Shown in pieces: positions 15,401 to 22,040 of a DNA stretch of 22,040 bases. Below the pieces are notes generated by a model. It searched no databases and was not told the DNA's origin. It was given only the letters and a program-made list of their open reading frames with translations. The position numbers were made by a program, and so were the translations under genes. Origin of the DNA: an uncultured Eubacteriales bacterium (GTDB taxonomy: Bacteria; Bacillota; Clostridia; Oscillospirales; Acutalibacteraceae); contig ONFW01000011.1 in assembly GCA_900317215.1 (NCBI GenBank), forward strand, positions 1 through 22,040. The letters are read 5' to 3'. Every line of letters begins with the position of its first letter. The first letter of the stretch is position 1.

Positions 15401-18400
15401 GCGCCGTATCCGTAACCCTGTATATGCGTGCGCCCTCTGAGGACACAAGCGGCAGCGTTGATCCCGTGACCTTCAACAACATCTATATGAACAATACCGT
15501 AATTGACCTGCTGGAGCGGGAAAACCCGTATTTTATCCACCAGGAATACACCACGGTACATCTGCGGATCGCATCGGATCTGGATATTCTGAAGGTCAGC
15601 TCAAAGGATCACACTACGCCAGTCAAGGGTATAGAATTTACCCTTTCAGGAACATCTGATTACGGCACACCTGTAAATGAGTCTCTGAAAAGCGACATCA
15701 ACGGCCGCATCAGCTTCAGGAACATTGAAATGGGCAGCTATACTCTGACAGAAACAGCCGGCAGTGACGACTACCTTCAGAATATTTCCGCCGCCGCTGT
15801 GGTGATCGACCAAAGAGGAACGGTAACAGTCAACGGACAGCCTGTGCCGGAGGGCGTTGCTTACAAAATCGAGGACGATCCCCGTATCCATGCGGATATT
15901 GAATTCTTTAAGCGTGATATATCCAATAAAAAGCTTTTGGTCGGCGGTATTCCCTTTGAGCTAAAGGGGCGTTCGGATTACGGAACAGATGTCGATCAGG
16001 TCGTTTACTCTGATGAGAGCGGCAGGGTGGTTTTCAGCAACATTGAGAAGGGCAGCTACAAGCTGTATGAACCGGAGAATAAACCGACCGATCCGGACTA
16101 TATCCGCAGCAACGTCACCTATGACGTTCGGGTCGACCCGGAGGGACATTATACTATCACTTCTCCCGACAGTACGTTTGAAGCCCTTCAGGAGCTGAAC
16201 GGCACTATCTCGGTCTATAACGAGCCCTATCATTCGTTTACACTGCAAAAGGAAGGCACAGTCAAGGTCGAAGGCGACGCTCTGCCGGTAGCTGGAGCAA
16301 GCTACCGTTTATGGGGAAACTCTGATTATGGCACACCGGTAGACAAAACACAGACCACGCAGTCCAACGGCAGAACAATATTTACTCAGCTTGAAGCAGG
16401 CACCTATCATCTCAAGGAAACGAGCGCTCCCGAAGGCTATGAGCTTGACCCTGTAGATTATCTGGTTGAGATAACTCCTGAGGATGAGATCACTATTACC
16501 GGAAACGGAAGGCTTGTATCCCGCAACAATATGGGACATTATGTTTTTGTAGATCAGGAAAACGGCACTGTCGTTATCACAAAAAAATGGAAGGACAATG
16601 CCGAAAGCCGTGCGAAGCGTCTTGCAGACGGTCTTGAAGCTGTGATACATATTTCCACTGAGCCCAAAAAATCGGAAGCGTATTTTTATGGAAGAATCGT
16701 CGATTCATGGGCTAATGCTACTCCGCTTGCACGATTGACAAATAATGCTTCCGCAATCAAGGCTTTTCGTCCGTTTGTCGGTCGGGATGAATATGTGCAT
16801 GAGCTGATAGAAAATAATACAGCAAAAAGAATCGATGATGAAACAACTGATTATGTAATATATGCCTGGCTGGATAACGGAACGGTCTATTGGTGGTCTG
16901 ATGCTAAGAATGTGTACTTAAAAAATGATACCAGGTTCCTTTTCAGAGCTTCAACTAATTGTGAAGTAATTGATATGTCAGGAATCAATACGTCAAAAAT
17001 GACGACCTTGGATCTGCTGTTCGGTAATTGTGACAAGCTGAAAACCATAATAATGGATGAAATGGATACAAGTAAAGTCACCAATATCTCACAAATGTTC
17101 GGCGGCTGTCTGTCTCTTGAGCAAATTGATCTCAGTCCGCTTAATACTGAAAAAGTCACAAATATGTGGGGATTGTTTTATTATTGCAAAAAGCTGGAGC
17201 AGGTAGATCTAAGTGTACTGAACGGTTCTTCATGTAATTCGCTTGGATATATGTTCTATTGGTGCGAAAACTTAGTAACTGTGAATTTCGGAGGCTTTGA
17301 TACTTCAAATGTGACGGATTTTTCATCAATGTTTAATGGCTGTTTTAAGGTTAAAAACATTGACGCAAAGAATATCAATACTCAAAGCGCTACAAGCATG
17401 CAAGCAATGTTTAATTATTGCGTTGAATTGGAGAATTTAGATGTAAGCGGCTTTAAAACAGGAAATGTAACTGACATGTCCTATATGTTTTGTGCCTGCT
17501 CTAAGCTTTCTTCATTAGACGTCAGCGGTTTCAATACCTCCAATGTTAAATATATGCGCTATTTATTTGCAAGCTGTCTGGCTTTGGAGGAACTTGATGT
17601 TTCCGACTGGGACACTCAGAATGTGCTTAACATGGAATATATGTTTGCGGCAATGGATGCGGGATCTACCATGCAGTATATGTCTTTGAAAAACATTGAT
17701 GTTTCAGGCTTCAAAACATCAAAAGTTACCTCAATGGCTTATATGTTTTATCATTGTCCTTATTTGCCTGTAATTGACGTAAGTAATTGGAACACTTCAT
17801 CTGTCCAGAATATGGCTCATATGTTCGACGGCTGTACATCAGTTGAAGAACTTGATGTAAGCGGCTTTTTGACAGAAAATGTCAAGAATATGTCATATAT
17901 GTTTTCTAACTGTAAGGCTGTAACAGAGCTTGATGTATCGGATTTTAAAACTCAGAATGTCACCAATATGGCTTCTATGTTTGAGTCATGTGTTGAACTG
18001 GTCAGCACAGAATCCAAGCCTCTTGATGTAAGCGGCTTCAATACGGAAAAGGTCACCAATATGAGCAAAATGTTCAGCAATTGTTCCAAGGTACAGTATC
18101 TTGATGTATCGAGCTTCATTACATCAAAGGTTACCAATATGAACGGAATGTTTAATAGTAGCGGACTGATCTCCCTGGACCTTTCTAACTTTAATACAGA
18201 AAATGTTACCGACATGGGTGACATGTTCAGCTCATGTACAAGCCTCAGTACACTGGATATTTCCTCCTTTAACACTGCTGCTGTTACCAACATGAGTTCG
18301 ATGTTCCAGAATTGTACAGCCTTGGAAACACTGGATCTTTCTCATTTTAATACTTCATCCCTCAATAATACTCACTTTATGTTTACGGACTGCAGCAATC

Positions 18401-20976
18401 TGGTTACGCTGAATATTTCGGGATTTGATTTATCAAGATGCGGCGTACTGGAGTATCTGTTTAAAGGATGTAAAAAGCTTAAGAACCTTAATCTTTCAAA
18501 TGTCAATACAGAAGGCATATATAATATGCACTATTTGTTTAGTGGTTGTTCAGATCTGGTAAACCTTGATTTAAGCAGCTTTAATACAGTTTCATGCAGC
18601 AATATAGGTTATATGTTTATACACTGCAACAGCTTGGTAACAGTTGACCTGAGCAGCTTTAATACCAAAAATGTTGTCAGTATGCAATCCATGTTCATGA
18701 ATTGTAATTCCTTGGTGACAGTCTATGCATCCGATTTATGGTCAACAGAAAAGGTCACAGCCTATGCGAATATTTTTTCGGGCTGCTCAAATCTGGTCGG
18801 CGGACTGGGAACACCCTGCACATCGAGCAATATAACCTACGCCCGCATTGACAATGCGCCTGGCGAACCCGGTTACTTTACCTATAAAGACCCGCCCACT
18901 TCCTCCAGCGGTTCCGGTGCGGCAACGAACACGAGGCTAAGGACCACATCCTCCTCTGCAGGCATCTCTTATGTTTCTACTGACGATAACTGCGCTGTGA
19001 CAAAAATTGATGACGACACCTACGAATATACCTTTACGGGTCTTGATCCTACTCTGCAGTTCTATGCATGGGAGGAGGAAATGGACGGCTATATCTCGGT
19101 AAATATGGGAGAGATCAATCATCTGGCGGTAACGGACGGAAAAGGAACGATCGTCAATACAGTTAAGGAGAATCCTCCGCAGGAGCCGGAATACGGCGGT
19201 CTGACGATAACAAAAGCTCTTGTAAAGGAGGACGGCAGCGAGCTGACAGAGGCTGAAAGCAGTAAAAGATTCGTATTTACCCTTATGCTGTATGATGAGA
19301 ACGATCAGCCTGTAACAGAATCTGCACTGTACGGAGATGTTCCCTACGGAAAAAGTGGTGCGACCCTTACTCTCGCGCATAACGAAAGCATTACCCTCAG
19401 CGGCATTCCTGCAAATTATCATTACAGGCTTACCGAACAGCAGGAGCAGGGCTATATAAGCGCAGTAACAGAGGGTGAAGCAGAAGGCACGATCAGTGCA
19501 GACAATACAGTGCTTGTCGGATTCACCAACACTATACCGACAGAAAAGCTCACCTCCTTCCGCCTGAGTAAAAGGGTCGACGGAAATTTTGAACTGAATG
19601 ATGAAGAATACGACTTTACAATTTCCTTCAGCGGTCTCAGAAGCGGAACCTCATATCATATTACCGGAGATAAGACCGTGGATTTTGTCTCTGACAGACA
19701 AGGCAGAGGACTGGTTTCTGTTTCACTGGGTGACGGAGAAACCGTGACCGTCAATAATATCCCGACAGGCTCGGTATATCAGATAACGGAGGCCGGGGGC
19801 TGCTATACCTCAGCATATGAGATCACCAACGACAGTGCTGAAGGCTCTGTCCGCCAGACAAAGGGAAGCACCATGAACAGAAAAAACACGCCGCTCAGCA
19901 CTCAGTCTGAAACTGCTGATGAGGGCGAGGATATTCTTGTCACCTTCACAAATACCAAGGACGTCCGTCAGGATCTGATACTAAAAAAAGAGACGGACAT
20001 TACAGATAATAACGACAGGTTTGAATTTGAGGTGACGCTGCTGGAGCTTCCCGAAAACGAGGTTGTTGAGATAGAGCAGCACAGCGGAGAGAACGCCGAG
20101 CTTTATCGTGAAAGTGCTGACGAGCTTGGGCGACTTGAGGGACTGACGGTGTTCCTCAGATCCGGAGAATACATTATATTCAGGCAACTGCCTGTGGGAA
20201 CCATGTATCGCATCACAGAAAAAAGCTCACATTACCTCGCTTCCTACACTCTGACAGACAACGGCAGCCGAGAAGGAGAAGCTATCCTGTGCAGCGCCGG
20301 TTCCAACAGTCTTTCACAGCAGCCCTTGACCACGGAGACAGAAACAGTCAACGAAGGCGAGGAGGTGACCGTAACCTTTACCAACAGTAAGCAGCAGCAT
20401 GATGTATCCGTAACAAAACGTCTTGATATGACCAACAGCGATCTGTCCTATGCGGAATACAGCCGCATGAGGTTTGATTTTGAGATAGATCTTACCGGAC
20501 TGGAGCAGGGAAAGACATACACGGTGGAATTCACCTCTGACGACGCAACAGGTATCCTCCGTACCGAAAACCTTATGGCACGATCGGACGGTACAGCAAA
20601 ATATACGGTTGTGCTCCGGCAGAATCAGACCTGTCATCTGCGTGATCTTCCCGAAGACGCCCGCTATACCGTAACAGAGAAGGCTGCAAAATTCTATCTG
20701 GCTGAGTATGAAATTACCGGCAATGAAGGCGCGGTTATCAGTCGTGCCTCATTTGCCAATAAAGCGACCAATACAGCATTATCCACAGCCGAGGAAGTTG
20801 TTGATGCAAACGATCTTGACGTCAATATTGTCTTTACCAATCGTTACAGCGCTTCTGATTATGTTCTGCCTAACGCCGGAGTAACAGATCTTCGTCTTGT
20901 TATGGCAGCCATGCTTTCGGGAATGTTGCTGTTTGGAGCTGTGTACCTCTTCATCAGCAGAAAAAGGAAGACATAA
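12466..20976 (+). CDS. Giant cell-wall surface protein: SpaA/Cna-B domains, BspA-like DUF285 repeats, LPNAG sorting signal
   Basis: Predicted adhesin of about 2,836 aa, secreted and sortase-anchored. In order: a signal peptide (basic start, hydrophobic core, cut near VKA); a long N-terminal region of beta-rich adhesin character to ~15573; three SpaA-like domains (15574-16560) sharing SDYGT; a Cna-B-like domain beginning VVITKKW (16570) that seems to resume at ~18961 (YEYTFTGL); between these halves, 23 DUF285/BspA-type repeats; then four pilin-like beta domains (~19198-20850) with Lys…Glu…Asn patterns (VTKR, ITEA, VTFTN) that suit internal isopeptide bonds; then LPNAG (20866-20880), a hydrophobic segment and RKRK. 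The GTG at 12466 is preferred, since AGGGAG touches the ATG at 12457 but lies 9 bases from the GTG, and the paralogue at 21349 aligns from there. The ligand is unknown. Confidence 0.92.
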   Translation: MTSKTRVRYRILSFLTIFMLIWSSIPMVNNYSITVKAVKEVEIRSFSTGLADGAVLTEGKYVWTAPQADAGHLFVYRINYSLSGEGAFEAGEVELRLPRRLIKDRSGQYADEIELSIPSRQELEEYDGDLAEVDTSFVYETEGDEIRIYNYHDGVNGEKLKAGATGYIEVGYRLIYQTYEYEDMAPSDTFWASLTLYDNDNGSTVIEQQRSESPCVYINTYANLVSTNKRCLNLRYPYTSWQSGWGAAPDNANDYYYLVWELKSYISVVTQPYTFTIADVISEPDAEPVAYRLWGSGVYTPVCQQDNLTAERFVRYDYVITRHLKATYEPLDRYTINNTVTASVTPVDRVDDTTYASSSDKFTYIRTSYGGPGGYFWHRKSGNNNWWEHFGYLWEIADYGLQDLRDGIVDSLSGNIKFLVETSAYSYRYTLEEGASYHELDRYGKRNVRFTLTDEKFYFNDNIEETEDYRIIIGEDERPLSAEDFSVDYADYTVNISDGEFNEQDQDFVSKNADYLPGDILYFYGKFGDDPAWVHVGSYDLYSGSSGYDSRYVTSLTASRITFGENCVAYRIETSNPHFATSISATPFCRIKNSQYIMEQVGDETVEKVWLTNVSEYQVHDDRDTLLHSSQRMARDFIIGVEKISELEKSVITTRSNPLNRMVTVGWKISMSESYIDNDGLHYIQQDSGTFYDLLPIGCSADQSTVAVSAGEGNYSFLDKSAYTVSVEDNYQNSGRTMLKVRIKEQFTRAILTYNTVYTWDSAVEYGLSLHNTVAYETDNDRITGGRPDNGGDIYDSELMKNLDPDAEGNKFIYIEHDCQLRFLVASFTGLYKKVKNPDDIAYTYETTTRQDRIYSYKLRYSTTAISRAKDMIFFDSLENYSFTDPDTEEYHYPQWHGTLSSIDLSQVRDEMGIAPAVYYYIGESYLDPEEHHDLEEMKNGSRIWVPSDEVQDLSAVKAVAVDLRHDADGNDYILDYRSAVSVTLYMRAPSEDTSGSVDPVTFNNIYMNNTVIDLLERENPYFIHQEYTTVHLRIASDLDILKVSSKDHTTPVKGIEFTLSGTSDYGTPVNESLKSDINGRISFRNIEMGSYTLTETAGSDDYLQNISAAAVVIDQRGTVTVNGQPVPEGVAYKIEDDPRIHADIEFFKRDISNKKLLVGGIPFELKGRSDYGTDVDQVVYSDESGRVVFSNIEKGSYKLYEPENKPTDPDYIRSNVTYDVRVDPEGHYTITSPDSTFEALQELNGTISVYNEPYHSFTLQKEGTVKVEGDALPVAGASYRLWGNSDYGTPVDKTQTTQSNGRTIFTQLEAGTYHLKETSAPEGYELDPVDYLVEITPEDEITITGNGRLVSRNNMGHYVFVDQENGTVVITKKWKDNAESRAKRLADGLEAVIHISTEPKKSEAYFYGRIVDSWANATPLARLTNNASAIKAFRPFVGRDEYVHELIENNTAKRIDDETTDYVIYAWLDNGTVYWWSDAKNVYLKNDTRFLFRASTNCEVIDMSGINTSKMTTLDLLFGNCDKLKTIIMDEMDTSKVTNISQMFGGCLSLEQIDLSPLNTEKVTNMWGLFYYCKKLEQVDLSVLNGSSCNSLGYMFYWCENLVTVNFGGFDTSNVTDFSSMFNGCFKVKNIDAKNINTQSATSMQAMFNYCVELENLDVSGFKTGNVTDMSYMFCACSKLSSLDVSGFNTSNVKYMRYLFASCLALEELDVSDWDTQNVLNMEYMFAAMDAGSTMQYMSLKNIDVSGFKTSKVTSMAYMFYHCPYLPVIDVSNWNTSSVQNMAHMFDGCTSVEELDVSGFLTENVKNMSYMFSNCKAVTELDVSDFKTQNVTNMASMFESCVELVSTESKPLDVSGFNTEKVTNMSKMFSNCSKVQYLDVSSFITSKVTNMNGMFNSSGLISLDLSNFNTENVTDMGDMFSSCTSLSTLDISSFNTAAVTNMSSMFQNCTALETLDLSHFNTSSLNNTHFMFTDCSNLVTLNISGFDLSRCGVLEYLFKGCKKLKNLNLSNVNTEGIYNMHYLFSGCSDLVNLDLSSFNTVSCSNIGYMFIHCNSLVTVDLSSFNTKNVVSMQSMFMNCNSLVTVYASDLWSTEKVTAYANIFSGCSNLVGGLGTPCTSSNITYARIDNAPGEPGYFTYKDPPTSSSGSGAATNTRLRTTSSSAGISYVSTDDNCAVTKIDDDTYEYTFTGLDPTLQFYAWEEEMDGYISVNMGEINHLAVTDGKGTIVNTVKENPPQEPEYGGLTITKALVKEDGSELTEAESSKRFVFTLMLYDENDQPVTESALYGDVPYGKSGATLTLAHNESITLSGIPANYHYRLTEQQEQGYISAVTEGEAEGTISADNTVLVGFTNTIPTEKLTSFRLSKRVDGNFELNDEEYDFTISFSGLRSGTSYHITGDKTVDFVSDRQGRGLVSVSLGDGETVTVNNIPTGSVYQITEAGGCYTSAYEITNDSAEGSVRQTKGSTMNRKNTPLSTQSETADEGEDILVTFTNTKDVRQDLILKKETDITDNNDRFEFEVTLLELPENEVVEIEQHSGENAELYRESADELGRLEGLTVFLRSGEYIIFRQLPVGTMYRITEKSSHYLASYTLTDNGSREGEAILCSAGSNSLSQQPLTTETETVNEGEEVTVTFTNSKQQHDVSVTKRLDMTNSDLSYAEYSRMRFDFEIDLTGLEQGKTYTVEFTSDDATGILRTENLMARSDGTAKYTVVLRQNQTCHLRDLPEDARYTVTEKAAKFYLAEYEITGNEGAVISRASFANKATNTALSTAEEVVDANDLDVNIVFTNRYSASDYVLPNAGVTDLRLVMAAMLSGMLLFGAVYLFISRKRKT
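15574..16560 (+). repeat. Three SpaA/Cna-B-like domains in tandem within the surface protein
   Basis: Three diverged copies of roughly 105-120 aa. Each has a Lys-containing first strand, then GTSDYGTPV, GRSDYGTDV or GNSDYGTPV, a Ser-(Asn/Asp)-x-(Asn/Ser)-Gly-Arg turn, an Ile/Leu-Glu-x-Gly-(Ser/Thr)-Tyr strand, and a Glu-containing strand (TLTETA, KLYEPE, HLKETS). These are the marks of self-linking stalk domains in Gram-positive pilins and adhesins. Confidence 0.85.
16966..18801 (+). repeat. 23 BspA-like DUF285 repeats of 26 aa (78 nt) within the surface protein
   Basis: The consensus unit is L-D-V-S-x-F-N-T-x-N-V-T-x-M-x-x-M-F-x-x-C-x-x-L-x-x. I count 23 consecutive units, nearly all exactly 26 aa. 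Unit 9 carries an extra ~8 residues, unit 13 an extra 5, and unit 15 lacks one. Almost all keep a Cys at position 21 (units 9, 15 and few others do not). A leading cap (~16675-16965) and a closing cap ending PGYFT (~18885) flank them. The stretch is visibly richer in A/T than the domains on either side. Confidence 0.9.
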
Positions 20977-21005
20977 TAATCAAATAAACTATCCCTGAAT
21001 GAGCT

Positions 21006-21050
21006 CATCCGCCATGAGTACCAAAATGGTATTTATGGCGGATGTTTCTT
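21006..21050 (+). terminator. Rho-independent terminator after the giant surface protein gene
   Basis: A perfect outer stem, CATCCGCCAT / ATGGCGGATG, extended by an inner GAGTACC / GGTATTT with G-U pairs (17 bp in all). The loop is AAAAT and TTTCTTT follows. Confidence 0.88.
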
Positions 21051-21163
21051 TACCTCGTTTGACGGTAATATATTCTATATAATTATCAGATATTATTATG
21101 ATCGAAGACTTGTCGTGTATTCTTTCGATTATACATTATTTTTTCTTGATAAAAATCGATACC

Positions 21164-21192
21164 TTGACAATATTTTGATAAATTGTTATGAT
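21164..21192 (+). promoter_or_regulatory. Sigma-A type promoter of the second surface protein gene
   Basis: TTGACA (21164-21169), a 17-bp spacer and TATGAT (21187-21192). CGATAC (21157-21162) and GTATCG (21205-21210) form an inverted pair around it. The leader from here to the ATG at 21349 is ~150 bases and AT-rich. I see no gene in 21051-21348. Confidence 0.72.
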
Positions 21193-21348
21193 TATTATCA
21201 ATAAGTATCGGTAAAATTGTATAAAAAGTCAATTTTGAAGTATTATTTGAATAAAATGAAAGAATATATTAGCTAAATCAAAAAACGCATTTCTGCGGTC
21301 AATAGTTGCCGTAAATTCATAAATTACATTAGAAAGAGGGAGTATTGA

Positions 21349-21612
21349 ATGACAGGAACAAACAGAAGGATATATAAGCTGATATCGCTTGTTACGGCAA
21401 TAATGATTGTCTGCTCGTGTTTTCCCGTATTTGCTAATAATACGGGAAAAGTAAGCGCGCTTGACCCTGTGGAAATAAAATCCTTCAAAACAGGCCTGAC
21501 CGAAGGCGCAGAAAAGCAGGATGACGAAAAATATGTGTGGACTCCGCTTGTATTCAGCAGCGGACATCAATTCATACTCCCGTTATCAAGGTCATCACTC
21601 ACCGTGATTTAG
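21349..21612 (+). pseudogene. N-terminal fragment of a second surface protein, paralogue of the upstream giant gene
   Basis: The frame opens with a good ribosome site (AGAGGGAG) and a signal peptide ending near VFANN. It continues with VEIKSFKTGLTEGA and KYVWTP, which match VEIRSFSTGLADGA and KYVWTA of the upstream protein in the same order and spacing. Similarity stops after SSGHQF (about 21573). The last ~13 codons to the TAG at 21610-21612 are relaxase sequence read in the wrong frame. The intact gene would presumably be another large adhesin. Promoter and signal peptide are intact, so a short secreted peptide could be made. Confidence 0.8.
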
Positions 21613-22040
21613 TTCGTCGTATCGCTGAGTTGACGGAAGAAATTGAAGAACTGAAATCCGAAAAGGCTCGTTTGCTTATCGCTATGGAACGTACAGATGA
21701 TAAAGATGTATCTACAGTCAATGATAGCCTTGACAGAATGAAATCTGCTTTGACGGAGTTAGACAAACGAAAAGAAAAATATACTGCCGAGCTGAACGAA
21801 GCCTTACAGCAATATGCCGAGTACAAGGAACAAGCCAAAGAATTTAATGAAGGCGAAATCGGAAAGGCACGTTTGGATATTCGCTCCGATAAAGAGCGCA
21901 ATGCCCTTAATCAGATTTCAAATTCTTACGGCGAACATTTCTCTCGCAGCACATTTTTCAGCAGCGTCCGTGACGCCGATATGAAGCTCGACGACGATAT
22001 TGATATGCAAGCTGTCCGTGAATACGCTTATCAGCAGCGC
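21574..22040 (+). pseudogene. C-terminal part of a MobA/MobL-type relaxase, 5' truncated; runs off the right edge
   Basis: An open frame (phase with CAT at 21573) without its own start reads VIKVITHRDLVRRIAELTEE, then a long Glu/Lys-rich coiled coil, then NSYGEHFSRSTFFSSVRDAD. This resembles the C-terminal region of MobA/MobL-type relaxases on Clostridia integrative conjugative elements and mobilisable plasmids. The N-terminal nuclease domain with its His triad and Tyr is absent. The fragment begins where the surface gene breaks off. It may be a remnant of an element that entered the surface gene, or a rearrangement or assembly joint. Family call is from remembered sequence style and is moderately sure. 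Confidence 0.62.

Noticed and set aside
16966..18801. Tandem 78-nt repeats considered as a CRISPR array or DNA satellite
   Set aside because: The repeat is at protein level with diverged DNA, lies in one long reading frame and has no constant repeat or unique spacers. It is a DUF285 solenoid.
21164..21348. 150-base leader of the second surface gene considered as a riboswitch
   Set aside because: It is AT-rich, with no conserved aptamer core that I recognise and no terminator-antiterminator pair.

Overview
The window reads as a chromosome segment of a low-to-mid GC Gram-positive anaerobe of the Clostridia. A Ruminococcus-like member of the Oscillospiraceae is the best guess. The reasons are the Clostridia-type AsnB, a flavodiiron–flavin reductase–rubredoxin fusion, a DUF6472 gene next to a DUF368 transporter gene, very large SpaA/Cna-B surface proteins, and strong AGGAGG-type ribosome sites with consensus sigma-A promoters. 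The genus is inferred from gene style, not measured.

Positions 1-6065 hold an asparagine synthetase gene (asnB) split in two by a 5,247-bp element. The visible 5' part ends at a GA dinucleotide (381-382) and the 3' part resumes at another GA (5628-5629). Joining them there restores one uninterrupted reading frame through the conserved Leu-Leu-Asp-Arg-Lys-Asp stretch. Between the two sites lie a flavodiiron oxygen/NO reductase fusion, a membrane-anchored L,D-transpeptidase, a 61-aa protein, and a large serine recombinase that overlaps the 61-aa gene by 4 bp and ends just before the right junction. Joining the two inner ends gives a near-perfect palindrome around GA, as expected of an attP site. 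This is a compact integrative element carrying metabolic and envelope cargo, and in principle it could be excised cleanly.

Positions 6084-12323 are housekeeping. There is a 49-aa membrane protein and rpsT (S20) on the minus strand, then DUF6472 and popT/DUF368 (polyprenyl-phosphate transport), then the sbcD-sbcC nuclease operon. Most units have a recognisable promoter and hairpin terminator.

Positions 12393-20976 are one gene for a giant cell-wall protein of about 2,836 aa. It has a signal peptide, a long N-terminal adhesin region, three SpaA-like domains, and a Cna-B-like domain that appears to be split by 23 BspA/DUF285 repeats of 26 aa. Four further pilin-like beta domains follow, then an LPNAG sorting signal. 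A second gene with a related N-terminus starts at 21349 but breaks off after about 75 codons. From about 21574 to the right edge the sequence encodes the C-terminal part of a MobA/MobL-type relaxase in another frame, so a mobile-element fragment or a rearrangement joint sits there.
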